Shown here in pieces: positions 1-8,835 of a DNA stretch of 44,064 nucleotides. The stretch lies in contig JAKAFU010000013.1 of assembly GCA_021825865.1 (NCBI GenBank), positions 1 through 44,064 on the forward strand. Direction: 5' to 3'. The DNA comes from a bacterium. Lineage in GTDB: Bacteria > SZUA-79 > Acidulodesulfobacterales > Acidulodesulfobacteraceae. The notes beneath the pieces were generated by a model, which saw nothing but the letters and a program-made list of their open reading frames with translations, made no database searches and had not been told where the DNA came from. The stretch's first letter is position 1; every line of letters starts with the position of its first letter. A program made the position numbers and the translations under genes.

Positions 1-120
1 AACGTATCTATGGCGGTTGAACTTATAACGCCTATAGCAGCCGAAAAGGAACTGAGATTTGCCATAAGAGAAGGCGGACATACGGTGGGCGCCGGTGTGG
101 TAACAGAGGTTGTAGAATAA
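1..120 (+). CDS. tuf: Elongation factor Tu, C-terminal end (partial, 5' end outside window)
   Basis: The open frame enters from the left edge and ends at TAA after 39 codons. The visible peptide contains the [16 protein letters not shown] block, which is the hallmark last beta-barrel segment of EF-Tu domain III, the region that contacts tRNA and EF-Ts. EF-Tu delivers aminoacyl-tRNA to the ribosome as a GTP complex. The G domain lies outside the window. Its place just upstream of rpsJ is the classic str-to-S10 operon junction, which supports the assignment. Confidence 0.95.
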   Translation, partial: NVSMAVELITPIAAEKELRFAIREGGHTVGAGVVTEVVE

Positions 121-207
121 AAATACTGATGCATTTTAATAATTAATCTTTATTATTTATATTAAAGGAGTTGTAGCTTCCTAATATTTATAGGTGCTAT
201 ATAAAAA

Positions 208-519
208 ATGGAAATTCAAAAAATTCGTATAAGACTAAAGGCATTTGATCATAAATTATTGGACCATTCGGTTGAGGAAATAGTTGATACTGCAAGAAGG
301 ACCGGGTCTAAGGTTAGCGGACCCATTCCCTTGCCGACTAAAATAAATAAATATTGCGTATTAAGGTCTCCTCATGTAGATAAAAAATCTAGAGAAGAAT
401 TTGAAATGAGAACGCATAAGCGAATAATTGACTTGGTTGAGCCAACTCAGGCTACAATTGATGCCTTAATGAAATTAGATTTATCTTCAGGCGTTGATGT
501 CGATATAAAACAGATATAA
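208..519 (+). CDS. rpsJ: 30S ribosomal protein S10
   Basis: This 103-residue protein matches S10 in length and in its opening ([16 protein letters not shown]) and its [21 protein letters not shown] core. S10 sits in the 30S head and, in many bacteria, also pairs with NusB in antitermination. It is the first gene of the S10 operon here, 87 bases after tuf. A TAGGTG ribosome binding site lies 12 bases before the ATG. A second, stronger AAAGGAG lies about 40 bases upstream with no suitable start codon after it. Confidence 0.97.
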   Translation: MEIQKIRIRLKAFDHKLLDHSVEEIVDTARRTGSKVSGPIPLPTKINKYCVLRSPHVDKKSREEFEMRTHKRIIDLVEPTQATIDALMKLDLSSGVDVDIKQI

Positions 520-539
520 TTGAACTTGGAGCGCTAAAT

Positions 540-1190
540 ATGTTAAAAGCACTAATAGGTAAAAAGGTTGGAATGACTCAAGTTTTCAACGATGATGGCG
601 GTATAGTACCGGTTTCTATTCTGATGGCGGGACCATGTACGGTGGTAACAAAAAAAACTGTTGAAAAAGATGGTTATGACGCGGTACAGATTGGTTATGG
701 AGAGATTAAATCCTATAAAGTTAACAAGCCGGAGTTAGGCCATTTTAAAAAAAACAATATAAACCCTGTAAAAATATTAAAAGAATTTAGAATATTAGAT
801 GATATTGCCTCCGTTAATGTCGGAGAGGTTTATAATGTCTCAGTCTTCGACGGGATTAAAAATGTAAGTGTTTCCGGTACTTCAAAAGGAAAGGGATTTC
901 AGGGAGTTGTTAAAAGGTGGGGATTTAAGGGCGGGAAGGATACACACGGTTCAAATTTTCATCGCGCACCTGGTTCAATAGGTCAATCTTCATATCCTTC
1001 GAAGGTCTTTAAAGGACTGCATATGCCTGGACACATGGGTAATGATAAAATAAGCGTGTTAAATCTGAAAGTTATTAAAATTGATAAGGATAATAATTTG
1101 TTATATGTTAAGGGAGCTGTTCCTGGCGCTAACGGTAATATTGTTTACATATATGTGGCTAATGAATCAGGAAGAAAGATAGTTAAATAA
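540..1190 (+). CDS. rplC: 50S ribosomal protein L3
   Basis: L3 is an early-assembling 23S rRNA binder whose long loop reaches toward the peptidyl transferase centre. The 216-residue product starts MLKALIGKKVGMTQVF, the usual L3 N-terminus. It carries the loop motif THGSNFHRAPGSIGQ, whose final Gln is the residue methylated by PrmB in E. coli. It follows rpsJ by 20 bases with GGAG before the ATG. The 105 bases after it are unusually long and almost pure A+T for this operon. Confidence 0.97.
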   Translation: MLKALIGKKVGMTQVFNDDGGIVPVSILMAGPCTVVTKKTVEKDGYDAVQIGYGEIKSYKVNKPELGHFKKNNINPVKILKEFRILDDIASVNVGEVYNVSVFDGIKNVSVSGTSKGKGFQGVVKRWGFKGGKDTHGSNFHRAPGSIGQSSYPSKVFKGLHMPGHMGNDKISVLNLKVIKIDKDNNLLYVKGAVPGANGNIVYIYVANESGRKIVK

Positions 1191-1264
1191 ATTAATATAA
1201 AAAAAATATTATATATAATATCTGCTAAATGAATAAAAAATAAAATTGTTTTTATAATTTATAT

Positions 1265-1282
1265 TTTTTTATATATAAAAAA
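1265..1282. repeat. Perfect 18-base A+T palindrome upstream of rplD
   Basis: Six T, ATATAT, six A form an exact inverted repeat that ends just before the AAGGGTG ribosome binding site of rplD. In RNA it could fold into a weak hairpin close to the start codon. The local sequence is nearly all A+T, so chance formation is quite possible. Confidence 0.35.
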
Positions 1283-1295
1283 TAAAGGGTGTGAA

Positions 1296-1925
1296 ATGTC
1301 CCAGACAGCTGAACTGATTAATATTGATAATAAAAAAGTAGATGATATTGTATTAAATGATGCAATTTTTTCTTTTCCTTTAAATGAGGTTCTAATTAAG
1401 CAATATGTTTTGTTGACGCAAGCCAATAAAAGACTTGGTCTTGCTTCGACAAAAAACAGAAAGATAGTATCCGGCGGCGGAAAAAAACCATGGAAGCAAA
1501 AAGGCACCGGAAGAGCAAGAGCAGGCTCAAGCCGTTCTCCGTTATGGAAAGGCGGCGGCGTTATATTTGGTCCTAGTTCTGAAAGAAACTACAATATGGA
1601 TATGCCTAAAAAAGCAAGAAAAGGAGCATTAAAATCGCTCTTTGCAGAATTATATAAAGACAAGAAAATAACATTCATAGAAGACTTTGAAATATCAGAT
1701 ATTAAGACTAAGTTTATGGTTAATATTTTTAAGAACTTAAATATTGATAAAGGTATGCTAATATTACCGGAAAGTGACGATAAGATTATAAAATCGGCTA
1801 GAAATCTATATAAATATAAAATATCAACGGTAGATAACTTTAATATAGTAGATTTATTAAAATATGAGAATATTATTATTAGCAAATCAGCACTTAACAA
1901 ATTAGAGGTGAAATTATTACAATGA
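1296..1925 (+). CDS. rplD: 50S ribosomal protein L4
   Basis: L4 binds 23S rRNA, lines the exit tunnel with L22, and in gammaproteobacteria also represses its own operon. The 209-residue product has the conserved extended loop with GGGKKPWKQKGTGRARAGS at about residues 60-80 and the WKGGGVIFGP segment after it. The stop codon overlaps the rplW start by four bases (ATGA), implying translational coupling. The 105-base gap upstream is large for this operon, so a separate promoter or processing site is possible. Confidence 0.97.
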   Translation: MSQTAELINIDNKKVDDIVLNDAIFSFPLNEVLIKQYVLLTQANKRLGLASTKNRKIVSGGGKKPWKQKGTGRARAGSSRSPLWKGGGVIFGPSSERNYNMDMPKKARKGALKSLFAELYKDKKITFIEDFEISDIKTKFMVNIFKNLNIDKGMLILPESDDKIIKSARNLYKYKISTVDNFNIVDLLKYENIIISKSALNKLEVKLLQ

Positions 1926-2209
1926 AAGAATTGCATAAAATAATTGAAAAGGTGATACTTTCCGAAAAAAGTTTGGGTTTAAGAGAAACTCAGAATGTAT
2001 ATGTTTTTAATGTTAATAAAAATGTTAATAAAAATGAAATAAAAATAGCTATAGAAAAGTTTTTTAATGTTAAAGTTGATAGTATTAAAACATTGATAAA
2101 TAGAGGGAAATTTAAAAGAATAGGTAAATATACAGGCAAATTGTCCAATACTAAAAAGACGTATGTTAAATTAAAAGAAGGTCAACATATCAGTGCACTA
2201 GAAGTATAA
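1922..2209 (+). CDS. rplW: 50S ribosomal protein L23
   Basis: L23 surrounds the nascent-chain exit and is the docking site of trigger factor and SRP. The 95-residue product shows the family opening ([16 protein letters not shown]) and the [20 protein letters not shown] core, followed by KVDSIKTL. It overlaps the end of rplD by four bases and is followed 16 bases later by rplB, the standard L4-L23-L2 order. Confidence 0.96.
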   Translation: MKELHKIIEKVILSEKSLGLRETQNVYVFNVNKNVNKNEIKIAIEKFFNVKVDSIKTLINRGKFKRIGKYTGKLSNTKKTYVKLKEGQHISALEV

Positions 2210-2225
2210 TAGGAGAATTAAGTTT

Positions 2226-3050
2226 ATGCAAATAAAAAAATATAAGCCTACATCCAGCGGACGCAGGTTTCAAAGTGTTTCCGATTTTTCTGAAATAACG
2301 AGGGAAACTCCTGAAAAAAATTTAACTGCTGCACACAAAAAGCAGGCTGGACGGAATAATTACGGACGTATTACAGTCAGGCATCAGGGTGGAGGACATA
2401 AAACAAAATATAGGATTATAGATTTTAAAAGAAATAAAAGAAATATTCCTGCTACCGTAGCTGAAATAGAATATGACCCGAATAGAACTTCAAGAATAGC
2501 TCTATTAAATTACATTGATGGAGAAAAAAGATATATTTTATGCCCCAATGGGCTTAAAAAAGGCCAGCAGGTTATCGCATCAGAAGAAGCTGATATTCAG
2601 GTTGGCAATAGTCTGCCGCTTTCTAAAATTCCTGTCGGCACTATGATTCACAATATTGAATTAAAACCAAATTCAGGCGGTCAATTAGCACGCAGTGCAG
2701 GAGTTTATGCGCAGCTAATTGGGAAAGATAACGGTTATGGTCAATTAAAAATGCCTTCCGGCGAATATAGGATTGTTCCTGAAGGATGTTATGCTACAAT
2801 TGGACAGGTAGGCAATATTGACCATGAAAATATAAGTATCGGTAAAGCAGGCAGATCGAGATGGCTGGGAAAAAGACCTTCTGTTAGGGGTGTTGCTATG
2901 AACCCGGTCGACCATCCTCATGGCGGCGGAGAAGGCAAGACATCAGGAGGCAGACATCCCGTAACTCCTTGGGGAGTGCCGACAAAAGGTTATAAAACTA
3001 GAAAAAATAAAGCTACGTCTAAATACATAATAAAAAGAAGAAAGCCGTAA
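2226..3050 (+). CDS. rplB: 50S ribosomal protein L2
   Basis: L2 is needed for subunit association and for the peptidyl transferase centre. The 274-residue length is typical. The signature [16 protein letters not shown] near residue 225, including the essential histidine of the family, is intact, and the C-terminus ends in a basic tail. AGGAG lies seven bases or so before the ATG. Confidence 0.98.
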   Translation: MQIKKYKPTSSGRRFQSVSDFSEITRETPEKNLTAAHKKQAGRNNYGRITVRHQGGGHKTKYRIIDFKRNKRNIPATVAEIEYDPNRTSRIALLNYIDGEKRYILCPNGLKKGQQVIASEEADIQVGNSLPLSKIPVGTMIHNIELKPNSGGQLARSAGVYAQLIGKDNGYGQLKMPSGEYRIVPEGCYATIGQVGNIDHENISIGKAGRSRWLGKRPSVRGVAMNPVDHPHGGGEGKTSGGRHPVTPWGVPTKGYKTRKNKATSKYIIKRRKP

Positions 3051-3065
3051 TTCTGGAGGATTATA

Positions 3066-3371
3066 GTGGGAAGGTCTATTAAGAAGGGTCCATTTATTGA
3101 TAAATCGTTAATTGAAAAAATAGATAAAGCAAATTCTAATAATGATAAGAAAATTATTAAAACTTGGTCCAGAAGGTCTGATATAACTCCTGATATGGTT
3201 GGTCATACATTCGCAGTACACAACGGGAGAAAATTTATACCTGTTTTTGTATCTGAAAATATGGTCGGTCACAAATTAGGCGAATTTTCCGCTACAAGGA
3301 CTTTCACTATGCATTCTGGCGATAGAAAAGCGAAAGTTAAACAAGGGGCTGGAAAAACAGGCTCTAAATAA
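3066..3371 (+). CDS. rpsS: 30S ribosomal protein S19
   Basis: S19 forms a complex with S13 in the 30S head near the A-site tRNA. The 101-residue product shows [18 protein letters not shown] and the later [16 protein letters not shown] block. The start is GTG: GGAGG lies five bases upstream and no ATG occurs before the conserved start. It sits 15 bases after rplB. Confidence 0.97.
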   Translation: MGRSIKKGPFIDKSLIEKIDKANSNNDKKIIKTWSRRSDITPDMVGHTFAVHNGRKFIPVFVSENMVGHKLGEFSATRTFTMHSGDRKAKVKQGAGKTGSK

Positions 3372-3388
3372 AATTAAGAGAGGTTTAT

Positions 3389-3721
3389 ATGCAGTTTCAT
3401 GCAGAGGCTAAATATATAAGAGTTTCACCGCAAAAAGCTCGATTAGTTATAGATATGGTGCGAGGGAAGAAAGTTTATGATGCCCTTAATATTTTGAAAT
3501 TTACAAACAAAAAATCGTCAAGTATTATATATAAGTTATTAAAATCGGCTATTGCTAATGCCTTAAATACCGGCAAAGTTGACATTGATAATTTATTTAT
3601 ATCTACGGCATTTGTAAACATGTCATTTTCGTTGAAAAGAGTCATGCCAAAAGCAATGGGCAGAGCAGCAACTATAAAAAAAAGAATGAGCACAATAAAA
3701 ATAATACTTGATGAAAAATAA
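3389..3721 (+). CDS. rplV: 50S ribosomal protein L22
   Basis: L22 spans the 50S subunit, and its beta-hairpin forms the tunnel constriction together with L4. The 110-residue product has the [21 protein letters not shown]-terminal motif and the tunnel hairpin region around residues 80-100 ([16 protein letters not shown]). The order S19-L22-S3 is conserved, and GAGAGG precedes the ATG. Confidence 0.97.
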   Translation: MQFHAEAKYIRVSPQKARLVIDMVRGKKVYDALNILKFTNKKSSSIIYKLLKSAIANALNTGKVDIDNLFISTAFVNMSFSLKRVMPKAMGRAATIKKRMSTIKIILDEK

Positions 3722-3735
3722 TATCGGAGGTTAAT

Positions 3736-4368
3736 TTGGGCCAAAAAGTTAATCCAATAGGTTTACGATTGGGAATTAATAAGACGTGGGATTCAAAATG
3801 GTATCACAAAAAAGATTATCATGTTTATCTGCATGAAGACATAAAGATTCGTAAATTCTTAAAAAATAAGTTGTATTCGTCAGGCGTCGGTAAAATCGAT
3901 ATTGAGCGCAAGTCTGACAAGCTAATTTTAAATATATATACTGCAAGACCGGGCATGGTGATAGGGAAAAAAGGTTCTGAAGTCGATACTTTAAAAGCTT
4001 CAATTTCCGGTTTTGCAAAGGTTAATGATAAAGATTTAAGTATTAATATACTGGAAATTAAAAAACCCGAAATTAATTCTGTGTTGGTAGCTGAAGGAAT
4101 TGCATCCCAGCTTGAGAAAAGAATCGCCTTCAAAAGAGCTATGAAACGCAGTGTCAACTTGGCATTGAAAAGTGGAGCAAAAGGCATTAAAATTTCGTGC
4201 GGCGGAAGGTTAGGCGGCGCGGAAATAGCGAGAACGGAGTGGTATAAAGAAGGAAGAGTGCCGCTGCATACTCTTCGGGCAGACATAGATTATGGTGTTG
4301 CAGAAGCAAATACGACTTACGGAAAGATAGGCATCAAAGTATGGATATATAAAGGCGATATTCTTTAA
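3736..4368 (+). CDS. rpsC: 30S ribosomal protein S3
   Basis: S3 guards the mRNA entry tunnel together with S4 and S5. The 210-residue product starts [13 protein letters not shown], the family opening. It carries a type II KH domain with the IGKKG loop at about residue 75 and the C-terminal [20 protein letters not shown] motif. Initiation is at TTG: CGGAGG sits seven bases upstream and there is no ATG at this point. A 93-base gap follows before rplP. Confidence 0.97.
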   Translation: MGQKVNPIGLRLGINKTWDSKWYHKKDYHVYLHEDIKIRKFLKNKLYSSGVGKIDIERKSDKLILNIYTARPGMVIGKKGSEVDTLKASISGFAKVNDKDLSINILEIKKPEINSVLVAEGIASQLEKRIAFKRAMKRSVNLALKSGAKGIKISCGGRLGGAEIARTEWYKEGRVPLHTLRADIDYGVAEANTTYGKIGIKVWIYKGDIL

Positions 4369-4461
4369 TAATAATATTTGCTCGCAGCTTTTTTTTTGGC
4401 ATAAGTAATAAATTATTGAAACATTAACGATATAAGATAATAAATAAATAGGTGAATTACA

Positions 4462-4875
4462 ATGTTAATGCCGTCTAAAACAAAATTTAGAAAACAAATG
4501 AAAGGACGAATGAAAGGTGTTGCGACGCGCGGTAATTCTATTGCCTTTGGCGATTACGGATTGAAAGCCTTAGAATGCGGATATATAACATCTCGTCAAA
4601 TTGAAGCTGCCAGAATTGCAATGACCCGGTTTGTAAAAAGAGGCGGAAAGGTTTGGATAAAGGTGTTCCCTGACAAACCTATAACGAAGAAGCCCGCTGA
4701 AACCAGAATGGGTAAAGGTAAAGGCAGCGTAGAGGAATGGGTTGTTGTTTCACGTCCAGGATTAATTTTGTATGAAATGGGCGGGATTTCCAAGGAAGTA
4801 GCAAAAGAAGCATTAAGGCTCGCATCTCATAAATTGCCAATTAAGACCATTTTTATTGAAAGAGGTGAATTTTAA
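4462..4875 (+). CDS. rplP: 50S ribosomal protein L16
   Basis: L16 helps to position A-site tRNA on the large subunit. The 137-residue product opens [15 protein letters not shown], and the first ATG is preferred because L16 family members usually start with this MLMP pattern. The [25 protein letters not shown] region (read in parts) and the [11 protein letters not shown] block are intact. It is only two bases from rpmC. Confidence 0.97.
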   Translation: MLMPSKTKFRKQMKGRMKGVATRGNSIAFGDYGLKALECGYITSRQIEAARIAMTRFVKRGGKVWIKVFPDKPITKKPAETRMGKGKGSVEEWVVVSRPGLILYEMGGISKEVAKEALRLASHKLPIKTIFIERGEF

Positions 4876-4877
4876 TA

Positions 4878-5081
4878 ATGAAATATAAATATCAAGAAAT
4901 AAAAACTATGGGATTACCCGAACTTCAAGTAAAAGAAGATGATATTAAAAAAGAAATGTTTAATTTGAGAATACAAAAATCTATAGGCTCTTTAGAAAAT
5001 CCCAAGAGATTAAAATTATTAAAAAAACAGATCGCTTGGATAAAGACGTCATTAAACGAAAGAAATAGAGGTATAAAATGA
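4878..5081 (+). CDS. rpmC: 50S ribosomal protein L29
   Basis: L29 is a small helical hairpin protein near the peptide exit site beside L23. The 67-residue product has the expected two-helix layout and the late segment SLENPKRLKLLKKQIAWIKT, which fits the L29 consensus of NP followed by a basic helix with IAR/IAWIKT. It overlaps rpsQ by four bases, so the two are probably coupled. Confidence 0.93.
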   Translation: MKYKYQEIKTMGLPELQVKEDDIKKEMFNLRIQKSIGSLENPKRLKLLKKQIAWIKTSLNERNRGIK

Positions 5082-5314
5082 AAAAAACATTTATCGGCAA
5101 TGTAGCTTCTGATAAAATGGACAAGACTATAGTTGTTTCAGTATCTAATTTAGTAATGCATCCGCTTTTCAAAAAATTTATAAAAACAGCTAAAAAATAT
5201 AAAGTGCATGATGAAAATAATATTGCAAAAGTAGGTGATAAAGTTTTGTTTTGCGAATCGAGACCTATTTCGAAAGACAAAAAGTGGAATCTCAAGAAAG
5301 TATTAGAAAAGTGA
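5078..5314 (+). CDS. rpsQ: 30S ribosomal protein S17
   Basis: S17 is a primary 16S rRNA binding protein with an OB fold. The 78-residue product shows GNVASDKMDKTIVVSV at the N-terminus and the KKYKVHDENNIAKVGDKV and ESRPISKDKKWNL segments that define the family. It starts inside the last codons of rpmC (ATGA overlap). Confidence 0.96.
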   Translation: MKKTFIGNVASDKMDKTIVVSVSNLVMHPLFKKFIKTAKKYKVHDENNIAKVGDKVLFCESRPISKDKKWNLKKVLEK

Positions 5315-5346
5315 TTTAATAGAAAATAAATTTAGGGGAATATAAA

Positions 5347-5715
5347 ATGATACAGATGCAGACAATTTTAACATCCGCAGATAATTCCGGAGCTAAAAAG
5401 CTCATGTGCATTAAAGTATTGGGCGGTTCAAAAAGAAAATATGCTTCTATCGGTGATACGATTGTTGTATCAATTAAGGAAGCTGTTCCTAATTCTAAAG
5501 TTAAAAAGGGCGATGTGGCTAAAGCCGTAATTGTTAGAACTGCCAAAGAAACAAGACGTTCTGACGGTACATATATTAAATTCGATAATAATTCTGCTGT
5601 TCTAATTAACGCTCAAAAGGAGCCAATAGGTACCCGCATTTTCGGTCCGGTTGCCCGAGAATTAAGAGCAAGGAAATTCACAAGAATTATTTCTTTAGCT
5701 CCAGAGGTTTTATAA
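5347..5715 (+). CDS. rplN: 50S ribosomal protein L14
   Basis: L14 lies at the subunit interface and contacts 16S rRNA; RsfS binds it to block subunit joining in resting cells. The 122-residue length is standard for L14, and the product contains [20 protein letters not shown] and the terminal [19 protein letters not shown] precedes the ATG, and rplX follows after one base. Confidence 0.97.
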   Translation: MIQMQTILTSADNSGAKKLMCIKVLGGSKRKYASIGDTIVVSIKEAVPNSKVKKGDVAKAVIVRTAKETRRSDGTYIKFDNNSAVLINAQKEPIGTRIFGPVARELRARKFTRIISLAPEVL

Positions 5716-5716
5716 T

Positions 5717-6031
5717 ATGACTATTAAATTAAAAAAAAATGATTTAGTGCAAGTATTGGCTGGCAAAGAAAAAGATAAAACAGGCAAAATACTTCGTATA
5801 GACAAAAAACATGACAGAGTAATAATTGAAAAAGTTAATATGATTAAAAGGCATGTTAAGCCTAAAAGCGCGCAAGAGCCGGGCGGTATAATAGACAAAG
5901 AAGGCTCTATAGATATTTCTAATGTTGGAATTTATTGTCCAAAGTGCAAGAAAGCCGTTAGATACTCTACTAAGACAAAAGATGATAATAAAAAAGTACG
6001 CATATGTAAAAAGTGCGGAACTGAGCTCTAA
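5717..6031 (+). CDS. rplX: 50S ribosomal protein L24, Cys4 type
   Basis: L24 is one of the two assembly-initiator proteins of the 50S subunit. The 104-residue product has an N-terminal KOW motif ([15 protein letters not shown]) and a C-terminal ribbon with cysteines at 74, 77, 97 and 100 (CPKC and CKKC). This Cys4 ribbon is common in L24 of many bacteria but is absent in others such as E. coli. The gene is nearly contiguous with rplN and 16 bases from rplE. Confidence 0.96.
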   Translation: MTIKLKKNDLVQVLAGKEKDKTGKILRIDKKHDRVIIEKVNMIKRHVKPKSAQEPGGIIDKEGSIDISNVGIYCPKCKKAVRYSTKTKDDNKKVRICKKCGTEL

Positions 6032-6047
6032 TTGGGGGAAATAAAAA

Positions 6048-6590
6048 GTGATATCAAGATATATGGAACTGTATAACAAAGAAATAATACCTCAAATTAT
6101 GAATGAACACAATTATAAAAATATACATCAAATTCCGAGGTTAGAAAAAATAGTTATTAATATGGGTTTAGGAGAAGCTACTTCAAATCCAAAAATAATA
6201 GAAAAGTCATCTGAAGAATTGGCAAAAATAACCGGACAGCATCCGGTTGTTTCAAAGGCTAGAAAATCTATAGCAGCATTTAAACTTAAAGAAAAACAAG
6301 AGATTGGATGTTTTGTTACATTACGCAACAAAAAAATGTATGATTTTCTTGATAGATTGATTAATATTGCTCTGCCTAGAGTTAGGGATTTTAAGGGCGT
6401 TTCAAAAAAATCTTTCGATGGCAGAGGTAATTATACTTTCGGAATTAAGGAGCAAATTATTTTCCCTGAAGTAAGTTATGAGCTTGTTGAAAAATTAAAG
6501 GGGTTCAATATCACAATCGTAACTACCGCAAACACGGATGAAGAAGCTTACAATTTATTAAAAACATTTAAATTTCCTTTTAAAAATTAG
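6048..6590 (+). CDS. rplE: 50S ribosomal protein L5
   Basis: L5 binds 5S rRNA and contacts the P-site tRNA and S13. The 180-residue product has the N-terminal [20 protein letters not shown] region, [15 protein letters not shown], and the later [19 protein letters not shown] block. GTG is chosen as the start because GGGGGAA lies about nine bases upstream. An ATG five codons later would give a slightly shorter protein and cannot be excluded. Confidence 0.96.
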   Translation: MISRYMELYNKEIIPQIMNEHNYKNIHQIPRLEKIVINMGLGEATSNPKIIEKSSEELAKITGQHPVVSKARKSIAAFKLKEKQEIGCFVTLRNKKMYDFLDRLINIALPRVRDFKGVSKKSFDGRGNYTFGIKEQIIFPEVSYELVEKLKGFNITIVTTANTDEEAYNLLKTFKFPFKN

Positions 6591-6601
6591 AGGATAGGTG
6601 T

Positions 6602-6787
6602 ATGGCAAAGAAATCATTATTTATAAAAGCTTTTAGGAAACCAAAGTTCAAAGTAAGACAGCATAACAGGTGTCCGATTTGCGGCAGACCAAGAGGTTAT
6701 TACAGAAAATTTGATATGTGCAGGATATGTTTTAGAACTTTATCAAGCAAAGGTGAAATTCCTGGAATTACCAAATCCAGCTGGTAA
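6602..6787 (+). CDS. rpsN: 30S ribosomal protein S14, zinc type
   Basis: This is the short zinc-binding form of S14 (61 residues, against about 100 for the zinc-free form). Cysteines 24, 27, 40 and 43 lie in [11 protein letters not shown] and FDMCRICFR and would hold one zinc ion. S14 is located in the 30S head near S3 and S10. It follows rplE by 11 bases. A 186-base non-coding gap separates it from rpsH, the longest break in the ribosomal cluster. Confidence 0.97.
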   Translation: MAKKSLFIKAFRKPKFKVRQHNRCPICGRPRGYYRKFDMCRICFRTLSSKGEIPGITKSSW

Positions 6788-6973
6788 AACTATTTCTCAT
6801 TACATAATTTTGGAAATTATCTAAACATAGCAATAAAGGTTGTTTATTTTAATAAATTATAATACAATATCACTTCGAAATTAATTTATAATTGTTTTAT
6901 TCTTTCCATTTTTTTTATTTAGGTCTATTTTATATAGATTAATTTTTACAAATTGCATATTGGGAGATAATAA

Positions 6974-7372
6974 ATGCATGACCCTATTTCAGATTTAATA
7001 ATTAGAATTAAAAACGCTTCTTCGGCAGGTAAAAAATCTGTTGTGATTCCGTATTCAAAAATCAAAGAAGAAATATGTCAAAATTTATTGAAAAATGGAT
7101 TTATAGAATCCGTTGCAATAATTGATGTTGAAAATATTGCTAAGAAATCGATTGAAGTAGTTTTGAAGTATACTAATAAAAAGAAACCTTTAGTTATTGA
7201 AATGAAAGCGACTAGTACCCCCGGTCTAAGACGCTATAAGAGTGTTAAAGATATTAAACCGTATAAAAACGGTCTGGGTATTGAACTTTTTACAACTTCT
7301 AAAGGTGTGATTTCAGATTATGAATGTATAGAAAAAAATGTAGGCGGTTTGTCAATATTAAAAATTATGTAA
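6974..7372 (+). CDS. rpsH: 30S ribosomal protein S8
   Basis: S8 organises the central domain of 16S rRNA and in E. coli represses the spc operon. The 132-residue product starts MHDPISDLIIRIKNAS and contains RRYKSVKDIKPYKNGLG and the terminal NVGGLSILKIM, in which the usual family ending is G-G-E-(I/V)-L. GGGAG precedes the ATG by about eight bases. Confidence 0.97.
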   Translation: MHDPISDLIIRIKNASSAGKKSVVIPYSKIKEEICQNLLKNGFIESVAIIDVENIAKKSIEVVLKYTNKKKPLVIEMKATSTPGLRRYKSVKDIKPYKNGLGIELFTTSKGVISDYECIEKNVGGLSILKIM

Positions 7373-7407
7373 CCATATATATATCATTAAAAATAGGATG
7401 TAATATA

Positions 7408-7947
7408 ATGTCAAGGATAGGAAAAAAACCGGTTACGATACCGGCAGGTGTGAAGGTCAAATTGGAAGATAAAATATTAACATGTACCGGGCCAAAAGGT
7501 TCAGTTTCTAAACAATTACCTGAAAAATCCTCCGTAAATATAAATGATTCCATAATTACGGTCGGTCTGGCAGATGATGATAAAAATAACGAAAAATTTA
7601 CCGGATTAACGCGTACGATTATTGCAAATTGTATAGAGGGTGTATTTAACGGCTTTTTTTTAAATTTAGAAATTATTGGCGTGGGATATAAAGCTGAAGT
7701 GAAAAATAATTTGCTAAACTTAAGCTTGGGCTATTCTCATCCTGTTGTCTTTAACATTCCAGATACAATAGCTATAAATGTTGAAAAAAATACCTTATTA
7801 AAAATTACGGGAAACGATAAAGATCTTGTAGGGCAAGTTGCGGCGAAGATAAGAAGCTATAGAAAACCTGAACCGTATAAAGGCAAAGGCATAAAGTACA
7901 GCGATGAAATTATAAAAAGAAAAGTCGGTAAAGCTTCAGGAAAATAA
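7408..7947 (+). CDS. rplF: 50S ribosomal protein L6
   Basis: L6 lies near the GTPase centre and the sarcin-ricin loop. The start is set at the ATG giving MSRIGKKPVTIPAGVKV, the near-universal L6 opening; the frame is open further upstream into rpsH, but that extension has no family counterpart. The product is 179 residues with both L6 repeats, ending in SYRKPEPYKGKGIKY and a basic tail. AGGATG lies about ten bases before the start. Confidence 0.97.
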   Translation: MSRIGKKPVTIPAGVKVKLEDKILTCTGPKGSVSKQLPEKSSVNINDSIITVGLADDDKNNEKFTGLTRTIIANCIEGVFNGFFLNLEIIGVGYKAEVKNNLLNLSLGYSHPVVFNIPDTIAINVEKNTLLKITGNDKDLVGQVAAKIRSYRKPEPYKGKGIKYSDEIIKRKVGKASGK

Positions 7948-7968
7948 TTTAAAAGGAAAAGCATAAAT

Positions 7969-8325
7969 ATGAAAACTAAATTAGAAAAAAGATTAAGAAG
8001 AAAAGTTCAAATCAAAAAAGCTATGCGGAATAGTAAAAGACCCAGGCTTTGTGTCTATAAAAGTCTAAATAATATTTATGCGCAAGTTTTTTCTTTGGAT
8101 AATAAAGTCTTAGTTCAAGTATCGACGTTATCGGAAGAGATAAAAAGCGAAATTAGCGGGCATACGGGAAATGTTGAGTCTGCAAAAATAATTGGCGCTA
8201 AAATTGCTGAGCTTTGCAAAAAAAATTCTATTAATGAAGTTGCTTTTGATAGGAATGGATATATATATCATGGCAGAGTTAAGGCATTAGCCGACGCTGC
8301 AAGAGAAAACGGTTTAATTTTTTAG
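7969..8325 (+). CDS. rplR: 50S ribosomal protein L18
   Basis: L18 binds 5S rRNA and delivers it to the 50S central protuberance together with L5. The 118-residue product has an arginine-rich N-terminus, RPRLCVYKSLNNIYAQV, and the C-terminal FDRNGYIYHGRVKALADAAR motif, all typical. It sits 21 bases after rplF and 15 before rpsE. Confidence 0.96.
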   Translation: MKTKLEKRLRRKVQIKKAMRNSKRPRLCVYKSLNNIYAQVFSLDNKVLVQVSTLSEEIKSEISGHTGNVESAKIIGAKIAELCKKNSINEVAFDRNGYIYHGRVKALADAARENGLIF

Positions 8326-8340
8326 TTTCAGGAGGATACT

Positions 8341-8835
8341 TTGGAAATATCTAATAAACAAGATTTAAATTTTAAAGATAAGGTTATACATATATCTAGG
8401 GTAGCCAAAGTTGTTAAAGGAGGCAGACGATTTGGTTTTTCTGCTTTAGTTGCCGTTGGTGACGAAGCTGCCGGGTATGTCGGAATAGGTCTAGGCAAAG
8501 CAAAAGAAGTACCGGAAGCGATTAGAAAAGCTACGGAGCAGGCAAAGAAAAATTTAATGAAAGTTAAAATCTTTAAGAACACCATTCCTCATGAACAGGA
8601 TGCAAAAGCTGGTGCCGGCTACGTATTTATGAAACCGGCTCCCGAAGGTACCGGGATAATCGCCGGAGGAGCTATGAGAGCAATTTTTGAATTGAGCGGT
8701 ATTAAAAATGTATATGCAAAAAGTATTGGTTCATCAAATCCGCATAATGTTGCGAGAGCTACTATAAAATGTTTATCTTCATTATATTATAAAAAAGAGT
8801 TAATAAATAGAAGATTTGAAAATAAGGAAAAATAA
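8341..8835 (+). CDS. rpsE: 30S ribosomal protein S5
   Basis: S5 acts in decoding accuracy and mRNA unwinding at the entry site. The 164-residue product has [21 protein letters not shown] in the double-stranded RNA-binding domain and [19 protein letters not shown] in the C-terminal domain. The TTG start is supported by CAGGAGG seven bases upstream. The stop codon touches the rplO start directly, leaving no room for the usual rpmD gene. Confidence 0.97.
   Translation: MEISNKQDLNFKDKVIHISRVAKVVKGGRRFGFSALVAVGDEAAGYVGIGLGKAKEVPEAIRKATEQAKKNLMKVKIFKNTIPHEQDAKAGAGYVFMKPAPEGTGIIAGGAMRAIFELSGIKNVYAKSIGSSNPHNVARATIKCLSSLYYKKELINRRFENKEK

Noticed and set aside
3825-4286. 153-codon minus-strand frame inside rpsC
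   Set aside because: It is antisense to S3, which is certain, and shows no recognisable motif.
4380-4397. GCTCGCAGC followed by nine T as a terminator after rpsC
   Set aside because: Only three base pairs can form; a terminator inside the S10 operon is not credible on this evidence.
7324-7407. N-terminal extension of L6 into rpsH
   Set aside because: The frame is open, but the extra residues have no L6 counterpart, and the ATG at 7408 gives the conserved MSRIGKK start with AGGA in front.
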